From Mrakia gelida (Eukaryota; Basidiomycota; Tremellomycetes; Cystofilobasidiales; Mrakiaceae): a stretch of 64,000 nt of DNA. The stretch's first letter is position 1. Each line of letters opens with the position of its first letter. The notes under the pieces are model-generated. The model made no database searches and was not told where the DNA came from. It saw only the letters and a program-made list of their open reading frames with translations. A program made the position numbers and the translations under genes. Below, in pieces: positions 56,257 to 64,000 of this stretch. The DNA lies in NCBI GenBank assembly GCA_024345305.1, contig BRON01000004.1, positions 62,001 through 126,000 of the forward strand, given 5' to 3'.

Positions 56257-56784
56257 CAATTATTTAGTCGCTGACTTCCTTACCCTTCGCTATCCTTTTT
56301 CTCGCCGTCAGATGACTCAATTCGCAACCGAGTTCGTTCCTCTCTCCCCTCCTCTCCCACCACCCTCCCTCTCGCTCGCTCACCCGTCGCGAACCCAACT
56401 CACCTCTCTCTCCCCTCTTTCCCTAATCCTCCCAGCGTCCAACAAACCCGCCTCCTCCTCTGCATGCCTCCCTCTCGGATCTTCCGCTCCTCAACGACCT
56501 CCTCCGATCCCCGCTCAACCTCAACCTCTCGCTCGCGTCGCCCTCCCGTCTTCCGAGCTCCGTCGACGAACGACGGTCTTGCAGGAGCACCGCCCGCGTA
56601 CGAAGCGAGAGACCCGAACCCTTCGGAGGAGGAGGAGAGGGAGGCGGTGATGCGGGGGAGGATGGGATTGCTGGAGGTGGAGAGAGGAGGAGAGGAGACG
56701 GAGGAGGAGGAAGCGGGGCTGGGTTCGGTGTTGCCTAGCTTTGAGGAGGTTGTCAGTGGGAGAGTTGGGAGCACGAGGGAATGA
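55103..56784 (+). CDS. hypothetical protein with internal tandem duplication
   Basis: Copy one: ATG 55103, Pro/Ser-rich start, then LAHDLLWGYVDHKVRRDVPP, LVVVGKMGELER and short exons EMVKHN and MGMEYIDLIVLTSLRRFETA. Copy two (about 55870-56330): YARELLRGYVESKMRRGVPP, LAVSAKLGMLER, EMLRAD, MTQFATD, with introns at matching places. The C-terminus has GAPPAYE and LPSFEEVV before TGA at 56782-56784. The two halves cannot be joined in one frame with standard sites at the 55631-55731 intron; copy two is one base out. Either a frameshift, an unusual splice, or two genes. I do not recognise the repeat family. Proline-tyrosine ends such as PPAYE often bind WW domains of Nedd4/Rsp5 ligases. Confidence 0.5.
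56198..56254 (+). repeat. (TC)n microsatellite in an intron
   Basis: Near-perfect TC dinucleotide run of about 57 bp inside the intron following the EMLRAD exon, where it extends the polypyrimidine content. Confidence 0.95.
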
Positions 56785-57627
56785 GAATGGGCAGGCGAGG
56801 GTTGATGTAACGATTTCGATGACTTTTACGAATCTGAGAAGAAGATCGAGTGAGCGAGGAGAGAGACGCGCGCGATGATACGAAGAAGCGAGATGGCTGT
56901 GACGGTGTTCCAGAGCCCTCTGACTCCTCTTCATTTCGGAGAAGGTCTGATCCGAGCAGCAGCATCGCGGTGGAGTCGAGAGTGGCATTGACAACGCGTT
57001 TCCTTTCGAGGCCCAGGTCGACGCGACGAACGACGAACGAGCGAAAAGAGAGCAGCGACGAGATCATGAAGGACTTTTCTCGGTCGAAAGGGGAGATCTA
57101 TACGTTCGAATGAGTTTGGAGCCTACATCTCCCTCTGGCCTCCTCCCTGATCGGCTCACGCCTGGACGGTTTCTCTCGAGTTCGGGAACCGCGAAGGGCG
57201 AGAGAAGTTTCATAGATCGACGAGGAGAACTGTCCGAGCCTCGACGGGGCCGCTGGGAAAAAGGGAGGGAGGGGAAGACTCATCAGCAAGACGTTGAAAG
57301 AGACAGACATAGAAGGGACAATTTGAAGACCACTAACTGCGACTTGTTGGCGAGTTGCGACGCGACGACGACGACGACGAGAAACGACGCGCCGGCCACC
57401 GAAGGGACGAGGAGGGGTGAGGATGACATATTCGAGGTGACTTGAAAGGCAGGGGGAAGGGTGAGGAAGATGCGAGAGAGAGAGGAGGGTAGGAGGTGGA
57501 GGGGAGGAGATGGACGACGTCGAGTTTCAGATCGTCGTTCTGCAAAGAGAAGTGACGAATCGTCAGTCCTCCCGAATCAACGAGCTGTAACGAAGATGCT
57601 GGAGAAAGTGGACGGTGAAAAGGGCAC
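56785..57627. other. convergent 3' intergenic interval
   Basis: Between two converging genes. Nothing coding supported. On the minus strand it is probably the long 3' region of the F-box-like gene ending at 57628. Confidence 0.4.
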
Positions 57628-58500
57628 TCACGCTTTGACCTTGACCTCGATCGAAAGATTCTTGCACTCAGACAGCAAAGCTAGCGCCTCCTTCTTGTCC
57701 TCCTCGGAACCAACCCAAAGGAGCAGCTTCCCCAACCACACCAAGGCTTCTGTCTCTCCAAAATCTTCTTCGATGTTACCCAAGAGCTGCGTGAAGGCAT
57801 CTCCCGCCGAAGAGAGGTCGTAAACCACGTCCAAAGGTCGCCTTTGGGGTGACTCGATCTGGAAGAGATTACTCTCGAGGACGGGAGGACAGGGAGCGGA
57901 GTTCGCGAAGAACAAAAGCTCCAGGTTGCTCCATTTCGCTATCGCTGCTTCTAGATCGAGGTAGATTGGGGATCCGTTTTTTTTCGGGGCAGACGCGAGG
58001 ACGTGTAGTCGAGAGGGGGAGAGGGAGACCAGGAGGGCGTCGAGGTTCACGACGTATGCGAAACGACCGATGGGCCAGCGTATCTCGCGAACGTCGACCA
58101 CCAGTCGATCCAGGAAGATGTGACCGGATTTTGGAGAAGAGAGAGGTGCGTCGGCGATCGTTTCGTCGGGGACAAGGACGTAGGTGAGGGAGCTCGTTTG
58201 GGAGAGGGAGAGGAAAGGTTGGACTGTTGCGAGGGTCTGCGAGGAAGGGGTGAGGGAGCAGTCAGTCAAAGCATTCCTGACTGAAAACGTAGCTTATCGA
58301 CCAACCTTTGACCTGAAAAGTTTCTTCAGCTTCTCTACTCCTCGAACGGTGATGTCTCGGTAGAGAAGCGGACCTGAGAGCTCGAGGAAGGCGAGCGAGA
58401 CTTGAGCCGTCTTTGCGAGCGTGGATGGATCGCAGAATCGAAGGATGTGGTTCTTGAGTTCGAGGGGAAGAGGAGGGAGGGGAGAAGAGCGTGTTCGCAT
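57628..58500 (-). CDS. F-box-like protein, FCDP subfamily, intact
   Basis: Exons 58500-58306 and 58236-57628 join in phase 0 to give 267 residues. The N-terminus MRTRSSPLPPLPLELKNHIL, then FCDPSTLAKTAQVSLAFLEL and GPLLYRDITVRGVEKLKKLF, is the family module. Exon 2 has a conserved opening (QPFLSLSQTSSL vs EPFLSLHRM elsewhere) and leucine-rich strands, ending ECKNLSIEVKVKA. The donor is gttggt. Head to head with the F-box-like gene at 58743, sharing the cassette. The upstream 60 bp also matches that of the gene at 5646, so both flanks of the cassette are conserved. Confidence 0.75.
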
Positions 58501-58514
58501 GATGAGAGTCGGTA

Positions 58515-58742
58515 AAAGGTTCAACGGGAGGAGAGGGGAGCTGGTCGTTAGGTCGAAGGGAGGAGAGGTCGAGCTCACTTCGATCTTCTCTCCTTTATCC
58601 GCAAGCATCGTCCTTCCTCCAGATCCACCTTTACGAACCACGCTTCCTACTACCCTCACGTCGTCAAGACTGGACTCTTTCCTACCTCAGGATCTCCCTC
58701 GTACCGAAATCAACCTCCTTCCACCCTCAAACACTCGTCAAG
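58515..58742 (+). promoter_or_regulatory. conserved divergent promoter cassette, copy 6 (best preserved)
   Basis: Elements in order: GCTGGTCGTTAGG, GAGGTCGAGCTCACTTCGAT, TCCGCAAGCATCGTCC, CCAGATCCACCTTTACGAAC, GACTGGACTCTTTCC, and CGAAATCAACCTCCTTCCAC just before ATG 58743. It separates two F-box-like genes. Confidence 0.85.
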
Positions 58743-59531
58743 ATGGACTCTGCTCCCTCCTGCCTCCCTTCCTCCTCCTCCAACCCCATCGCACCCCCTT
58801 CCAAGGCCTCGAGCTCGACCAAACCACCTTCTTCCTCTACCTATCACTCTTCTCAACCCCTTCCACCTCTCCCCACGGAGCTCAAGCGCGAAATCCTTCG
58901 TTTCTGCGATCCCTCTACGCTCGCGAAGACGTCGAGGGTCAGCTTGGCCTTCCTCGAGATATCCTCCCCCATCCTCTACGACGACGTCGAGATCACTGGA
59001 TTCAACAACGTGGCAAAGCTGTTCTGCCCCCGAGTGAGTATCTCTGCAAACCTCTGCGCTCGAAAGTGGAAGCTGACTGCTCTTCCTTCGTCTTCAAAGG
59101 ACCCCTCCCTCCATCAAGCTCACCTCGAACCCTTCCTCTCCCTCCATCGAATGAGATCCTGCACCTTGATCAATGGTCCCTCCGACGCTCGAAAAGGCAC
59201 CGAGATCTACTCCTTCTCCCGGGATCGAATCCCCTTCTTCGCCCTCCTCGTCGAGACGCTCAAAGTCGACATCCAATGGATCGATTACAAGTACGAGAGT
59301 TGGGTTTGGGTACAATCCTGGATGGCTCTACTCTCCTTCTTCGACCCCATCGCGTTCAAACTCGCCGATCACTATCCCTTTCAGAAGATGAGCGGTTGCA
59401 GCCTCAGTTCCTTCCCTCTCGACGAAGGTCCCTCGTGGGCGCGTTTGGAACGTCTCGAGGTCGTCGACGACACTCCGGTTCGTTTCCCTTCGTTAGGTCA
59501 GGGATTCCTCACCGTCGCCACTTTCGACTAA
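58743..59531 (+). CDS. F-box-like protein, FCDP subfamily, possibly truncated
   Basis: Exons 58743-59033 and 59100-59531 in phase 0, about 240 residues. A Ser/Pro-rich leader precedes PPLPTELKREILRFCDPSTL and VSLAFLEISSPILYDDV. Exon 2 (HLEPFLSLHRMRSCTLINGP) aligns closely with the broken copy at 29235-30377 and continues with SKYESW-like and LERLEVVDDTPVRFPSLGQG segments. The TAA at 59529-59531 comes earlier than in the other copy's aligned frame, and recognisable sequence resumes downstream in shifted frames, so the C-terminus is probably lost. The F-box-like part is intact. Confidence 0.65.
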   Translation: MDSAPSCLPSSSSNPIAPPSKASSSTKPPSSSTYHSSQPLPPLPTELKREILRFCDPSTLAKTSRVSLAFLEISSPILYDDVEITGFNNVAKLFCPRVSISANLCARKWKLTALPSSSKDPSLHQAHLEPFLSLHRMRSCTLINGPSDARKGTEIYSFSRDRIPFFALLVETLKVDIQWIDYKYESWVWVQSWMALLSFFDPIAFKLADHYPFQKMSGCSLSSFPLDEGPSWARLERLEVVDDTPVRFPSLGQGFLTVATFD

Positions 59532-59831
59532 GCACCTGAACGGACAGCTCCGAGATCATCCGGAGGTCGCGTCATCATCCTCATGGACGTCTACGTCGAT
59601 CGCAGGAACGGCAGTCTCTACATCGACGAGTACGCGATGGAGCGACTTTGGGGAGAGGACTGTCTCCGAGGTCGTCAAGCAGTTCGTTTTCAGGCCACTC
59701 GGAACGGACGTGTCGGCAGACGGTGTTCGGGCGTTTCTCCGTCAGCAGTGGGAGGAGGAGGAAGTCAGCACGGAAGTAGTCGAGAGGAGGAGCCGTCGAC
59801 TCACCGTCGAGTTCGCGAACTCGATTGTTTG
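59532..59831 (+). pseudogene. decayed 3' end of the upstream F-box-like gene
   Basis: After the TAA, one frame reads VIILMDVYVDRRNGSLYIDE then ERLWGED, and another reads LRQQWEEEEVSTEVVERRSR and ends ANSIV at TGA 59829-59831. Both match, in order, segments of the 29235-30377 copy (GRLTIVLECWVERDD, ERLWRGD, FRQSWREDGVDEDLMSRRNR). At least two frame shifts separate them from the coding exon. Confidence 0.6.
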
Positions 59832-61257
59832 AGCTTTCAAGGTGCGTCTTTCCTCTTCTTTCCCTGGAGGTCAATCTCCACAGTACGATACTCATCAGGT
59901 GTATGATTTTGATCCTCGCTTCAGATTCCTCCCTCGTCCTCGTCGTCCTCGCAGGCTCCACTCCCCGACATCGACGCGTCTCGACCCTCGATCTCGCTCT
60001 CGTTCTTCAAGCTTCAGTGAGTCTCGCAGCTCGTCACCACCCTCCCTCACTCGCCGTCTCTGACTCCAAAAACCTAAACCCAACCGATCTATCTACGTCT
60101 CCTCTAGAACCCCTCCCCTCGTCGTCACCTCCTCCTCACCGTCGCCCGACCTCACGACCCTTCAAGACCACCTCCGTTCTCTCCCTCGCCACGTTGGCTC
60201 CCCACTCTTACGACCAATCTATGATCTTTACCCCCTCTCGGTTCTCCCCGTCTCGTTCCGTCGCTTGCAAGACTGCCGCTCGTCGATTTGGTTCGATGGT
60301 GAGAACGATAATGGAACGCGTCTTCGATTCTCGTTCTTGCTCCTCTCCTCCCTTCCGCTGTGGGCGTTCTACGGTAAAGTAAAGGTCTCTAGGTGGGGTT
60401 GTGGTGGGTAGCTCTATCGAGGTTCGTGGGAGGAACGACGCTGGCGAGTGCTCGTTGAGGTTTCAGCTCTTGGAGGCTTTGGGGTGGGCTGGGAGAAGGA
60501 AGGGAGGTCGGTGGAGAAGGGAAAACGAGAACTACTACTAGCGACTTGAGAACTACGCGAGGGAGAATGAGAACTACTACTGGGCGACTTGACGGCGAGA
60601 CTGGTTCTGGAGAAGGGAAGATGAGAAAGGGAGACGAGAAGGGAAGCTGAGAAGTTGACCAATTCTGGGGTGAAAGTTGATGAATAGCAAGAAGGTCAAA
60701 ACTAGCCCACTCTTTATACTAAATATGATCCGCAGTCCGAAGCACCGAGAAGAGGAACGAGGCTGGAGGGAGTAGCTAGCGAAAGGGAGGAAGGACGGTG
60801 AGACACGACGCGAGACCATCAGCGGTCACAGCAAAGCCAAAAAGGGGTATAAGCTATAAAACGGAAGAGGCAGAGAAGGCAAGAACCGAGAAAAGTATGT
60901 ACTAAGCAAGAGAGTCGAGACGGAAGGGAAGGCCGAGAAGAAAAGGGGAACGTGAGTGAGGCGCGTCGCGAGGGGAAGGTTTCGGGCAAAGGTATCTACA
61001 GAACGAGAAGAGTCGGCGAAGGGAAGCAGAGGACTAAATATAAACGAAGGGCGAGGCCCAGAACCTATAGAAGCGGGGTCTCTAACCGAGACAGGAGAAA
61101 AGGGGAAGAGACGCGTCGAGAAGAAAGCAAAACGAAAGAACGAACAAACCGAGAAGAACTCCTCACTTCCTCTCCAAACCCCCACACCGCTAGAGGGGAA
61201 AACGTTTTGTATCTAACATGAAGATCTGGTCTCTCAAGAATCATCGCAAACTACTAA
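59832..61257. other. 1.4-kb interval without a supported gene
   Basis: Left part has intron-like segments (gtgcgtcttt near 59842 to a CAG) and probably belongs to the transcribed 3' side of the F-box-like gene. 60400-61250 is purine-rich on plus, i.e. CT-rich on minus, with no coding pattern. GACGCGTC near 61111 and 59977. Confidence 0.35.
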
Positions 61258-61677
61258 TCAAGCCTGCGAATCAGGGATGGATGCTGTGAGCCGACTAATC
61301 TGGGCGACCAACGCGTCGAAGACGAACCTCTTTCCTCTCGTCCTCCCCTCCCCCTCCTCCCTTTCCCCGCCCTTCCTCTTTCCCAGCCCAACCATCTTCC
61401 CAGTCCTTAGAATCCCAAAGATGATCCACGATCTGAGTATCGGCGAGAGCTCTTTCCCGGTCCTGTGCGATTGAACCGAGTCGAAGTCAGCGACGCGTTC
61501 TCGACCTTCATTCCTGTTCTCGACTCACAAACCGACCATCAGCAGAGCGAAAGCCACCGTCCCGACGAAGGGATTCCTTTTCGCGAGTTTGGAAGGAGGC
61601 TCTCGCTTGATTGGGTGGAGGATAACGTCCTGGATCGTTTGGGACGAGGGGTAGGAGAAAAGGTCGTAAAAGATCAT
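61258..61677 (-). CDS. small spliced protein with one membrane segment
   Basis: Two exons on the minus strand. ATG 61675-61677 in a GCCATGA context opens MIFYDLFSYPSSQTIQDVIL, then KLAKRNPFVGTVAFALLMVG (a hydrophobic helix). An intron gtgagtcgag...CGCACAG, carrying an ACGCGT motif just before CTGAC, joins to LTGKELSPILRSWIIFGILR, a Lys/Arg/Glu-rich stretch, and IPDSQA before TGA at 61258. About 117 residues. No family recognised. The clean splice, in-frame join and hydrophobic helix argue it is real. Confidence 0.5.
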
Positions 61678-62073
61678 GGCTTGGTTGTCCTTTGTTCTGT
61701 GCTTCGATCGTGAGCCGAGGAGGTGGTGGTTTGGGAGCAAGAAGTAGTGAAGAAGGTTGAAAAAAGAGGAGCGAAAGCTGAGCAGGACAAGGAAGCTGTT
61801 CGGTCGTCACTCAGCCTCCGGACAGCGGATGCGACGACTCGCTCGCCGGCTCTCCTCCTTCTCTTTTTCCTCTCCTTCTCGGTCGTAGACTGCAGCTCCA
61901 AAGTGATCGATTAAGCTTAACTATATATGCAAGTGTATGTTCCAAGATGAAAAGAGAGTGATGCGATGCTACGAAACCCAAATGTGCTGCTACCCAGAGA
62001 AAAGGAAAGTGAAAAGAGATGCGAAAACGAAAGAACTCATGCGACTCCTCCTCAGCGCCGACCCTTCCCCTGC
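61678..62073. other. intergenic interval
   Basis: Between the start of the small membrane-protein gene and the stop of the coiled-coil gene (tandem, both minus). No coding exon seen. Confidence 0.45.
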
Positions 62074-64000
62074 TCAATCAGCTCCCCACCACCCATCATC
62101 GCTCTCAGGAGGCTTCACCGTCCCCACCCTCAAGATCGGGGTCGCCGTAGGTCCTCTCGAATCCGGCGACCAAGTCGAGTTCGAACTCGACGACGACCCG
62201 TACGAGTTGTTCTGCTGAGGCTTCGGAGCGTGCATGGATGCTCCGACTCCAGTGGAAGTGTTCCTCGTCGGAGTGGAGAAGTATCCCGAGGGCTGCGGTT
62301 GAGGGAGAGCAGGTCGGAAGGTCGAGGCTGGAGGAGTGAGGACCTGTTGTTGGAGGTGGTGAACGACGGAGGAGGGAGTTCCGGAGCTGCTGGAATGGGA
62401 GGAGGGGGCATAGCCGCCGTTGGATTGGTACTGCTGCTGCTGAGGGACGAAGCCTCCGATGGACCACGACGAGGCTGAGGAGGTGTTGGATGGGAGTCCG
62501 GAAGGGGTGTTTCGAGTTGGGGTTCGAGAGGATTGGTGACGGTTGAGTTCGTGTTGGAGGGATTGGATGGTTTGTTCTGCTTCCCTGAGGTTCGAGCGGA
62601 CGTTCCGTTCGAGTTCCTGATACAAAAAAAGGCGGAGACGATCAGCTTACTACTCTATCGCAAAGCGGTTGACGGAAGAGGAAGGAACGAGAGAGACGCG
62701 TCTCGAACTCACCTCCGTCGAGATTAACCTCCCTTCCCGCTCCTCCAACGCCGACCTCAACCCAGCCACCTCCTCGTCGGAGGCCTCAGCCCTATCCCGT
62801 AACGCCGAAAGCTCCTCTCGAACTCCCTCGACCTCCTTCACCCGTCGACCGAGCTCTTGACTGAGGCTCGCTTGAGCTTGCTTCGCCGACGCTGCTGCTG
62901 CTGCTGAGGCTCGAGTTTGGCTGACGAGCTTCTCCTCAGCGATGTTCAACTGAAACAAGGCGAGCAAGAAAGAATGTCAACGGTTGTTCAAGGTCTCTCG
63001 AAGACATGACTCGCGAAACGAGGGAAACGCTCCGACTCACCCTCTTCTCCAACGAACCCGTCTCAGCCGTGAGCTTCTTGACCTCCGCTCTCGCCGCCAC
63101 GAGCTCCTCCTTCTGCTTCGACTCCGCCGACGCCATCGCCTTGGTCAGAGCATCGAGTTGGTTCGTCGTCGTCTGCTGGAACTGAGCCCACGTCCGCTGG
63201 CTGATACCGATCTGACTCTTCGTTTGAGAGAGCTCGTTCTCCGTGACGGTTGACTTGAGCTTGAGTTTCGAGTGCTCCTGGAACGCGCAAGTGACAACAA
63301 CAGAGGAGGGGAGAGTCAGCGTCGAGCGTGGTCGTGGCAGAGCGGGAGGAAGGAAAAGAAGACGCAGACGCGACGCGACCGCCAAACTCACCCTCGCCCG
63401 ATCCTCATTCTCCTTCTTAAACATCCTCTCCCTCCCCAAACTGGCATCCCTCTCCTCCTGCACAATCTTCAGCTTCGCCCTCAGCTCCACCAGCTCATGC
63501 TCCCCTCTGACCTTGGCAAGCTCCTCCTCAGCCTTCTCCTTCAACCTCTCCAACGCCGTCTTCCTCGAACTCTCCAACTCGACTCCGATCCTCTTCCTCT
63601 CCTCCTCGGCGACTTTGGCTCGCTCGGTTTGGAGGTCGGAGATGGCTTTGGATTCTTGGAGAGCGGATTGGAGCTCGGTGAGCTCGGCTTGGAGGACGGG
63701 GGAGGGTGAAGAGGTGGATTCGGAGAGTCGAGCAGCGGCGTCGCGTTGGGAGGAGAGTTCGGCTGTTTGAACGATTTGAGCCAGGATGGATTCGAGTTTC
63801 GAGTGGACAGGTGAGAGATCGACGGGCTCGGCGGGAAGAGGAGGTGATGGTGCAGGCGGGGGAGGTGGAGGGAGAGCCGCGACGAACGCCTCGACGAGTG
63901 CTTTGACGTCCAGTGGCGGAAGAGGTTTCGAACCCTCGAGGAACGCGTCCATCTTCTCCTCCAGCTTCGGAACGACCGATTCCGCGAGCACCTCCGAGAC
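62074..64000 (-). CDS. coiled-coil protein, C-terminal part
   Basis: The gene runs off the right edge. Visible exons encode a Pro-rich hinge (VAALPPPPPPAPSPPLPAEP), HSKLESILAQIVQTAELSSQ, then some 350 residues of heptad-rich coiled coil (ERLKEKAEEELAKVRGEHEL, ELSALRDRAEASDEEVAGL). A Ser/Thr/Gln/Asn-rich region follows, then an acidic aromatic end PPESDDGWWGAD. Three introns at 63391-63278 or so, 63040-62952 and 62713-62620 have normal sites, two with GACGCGTC. No enzyme domain. Such architecture occurs in tethering or scaffold proteins; I do not assign a name. Confidence 0.7.

Noticed and set aside
56023..56259. Minus-strand frame encoding a long Arg-Glu repeat
   Set aside because: It is only the translation of the (TC)n microsatellite inside an intron.
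1..64000. tRNA, rRNA or CRISPR-like features
   Set aside because: I looked for B-box/T-loop motifs, rRNA-like blocks and regularly spaced direct repeats and found none that hold up.
1..64000. Transposable elements
   Set aside because: No transposase, reverse transcriptase or integrase motifs and no long terminal repeats were recognisable; the repeated promoter cassettes lack terminal inverted repeats and always sit between gene starts.

Overview
The window is nuclear DNA of a filamentous or yeast-like basidiomycete. The best guess is a red yeast or relative in the Pucciniomycotina (Rhodotorula/Sporobolomyces type). Reasons: GC-rich, CT-biased DNA; small, densely packed, very intron-rich genes; introns of about 60-100 bp with GTNNGT donors, CTGAC branch sites and CAG acceptors; and a fungal gene set (alpha-tubulin in about 13 exons, Puf4/Mpt5-type PUF protein, Etp1/BRAP2, Dus2, Lip2/LipB, mitochondrial bL19, GH15 glucoamylase, GH12 glucanase, caleosin). 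The genus is inferred, not demonstrated. Assignments rest on reading the translations and splice sites by eye.

Layout: 1-4.6 kb holds the end of a 5'-nucleotidase, then a caleosin gene and a SigF-like NTF2-fold gene fired from a 49-bp divergent gap. 4.7-13.1 kb is accessory: two F-box-like genes, a GH12 enzyme, a MYND-variant gene and another F-box-like gene. 13.4-22.8 kb is mostly conserved: a CoA-binding protein, Dus2, a SWIM-zinc-finger ATP-dependent DNA ligase, and Etp1/BRAP2. 23.2-24.4 kb holds an F-box-like gene. 25.4-28.2 kb is alpha-tubulin. 29.2-32.4 kb is a broken F-box-like gene divergent from a MYND/Mss51-C gene. 32.9-35.2 kb is a membrane-anchored glucoamylase and 37.3-41.0 kb a PUF protein. 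42.1-44.4 kb is an inverted second copy of the MYND/Mss51-C plus F-box pair, with the F-box half dead. 45.2-48.0 kb is a 7TM receptor. 48.6-51.0 kb is a MYND-variant/F-box pair. 51.5-54.4 kb holds LipB and bL19m. 55.1-56.8 kb is a gene with an internal tandem duplication. 57.6-59.8 kb is a divergent F-box/F-box pair. 61.3-61.7 kb is a small spliced membrane-protein gene, and 62.1-64 kb the C-terminal end of a coiled-coil protein.

The most unusual content is a repeated module: six divergent gene pairs share the same roughly 170-230 bp intergenic cassette (conserved core CCGCAAGCATCGACC followed by a CCTTTACGA element). One side is always a lineage-specific F-box-like gene. The other side is either a second F-box-like gene, a MYND-zinc-finger gene with a variant metal-ligand set, or a MYND/Mss51-C gene. 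Several members are visibly decaying, which points to a fast-evolving birth-and-death family that moves with its promoter. A second genome-wide-looking signal is the palindrome GACGCGTC, which recurs dozens of times, mostly in introns and often just upstream of the branch site.
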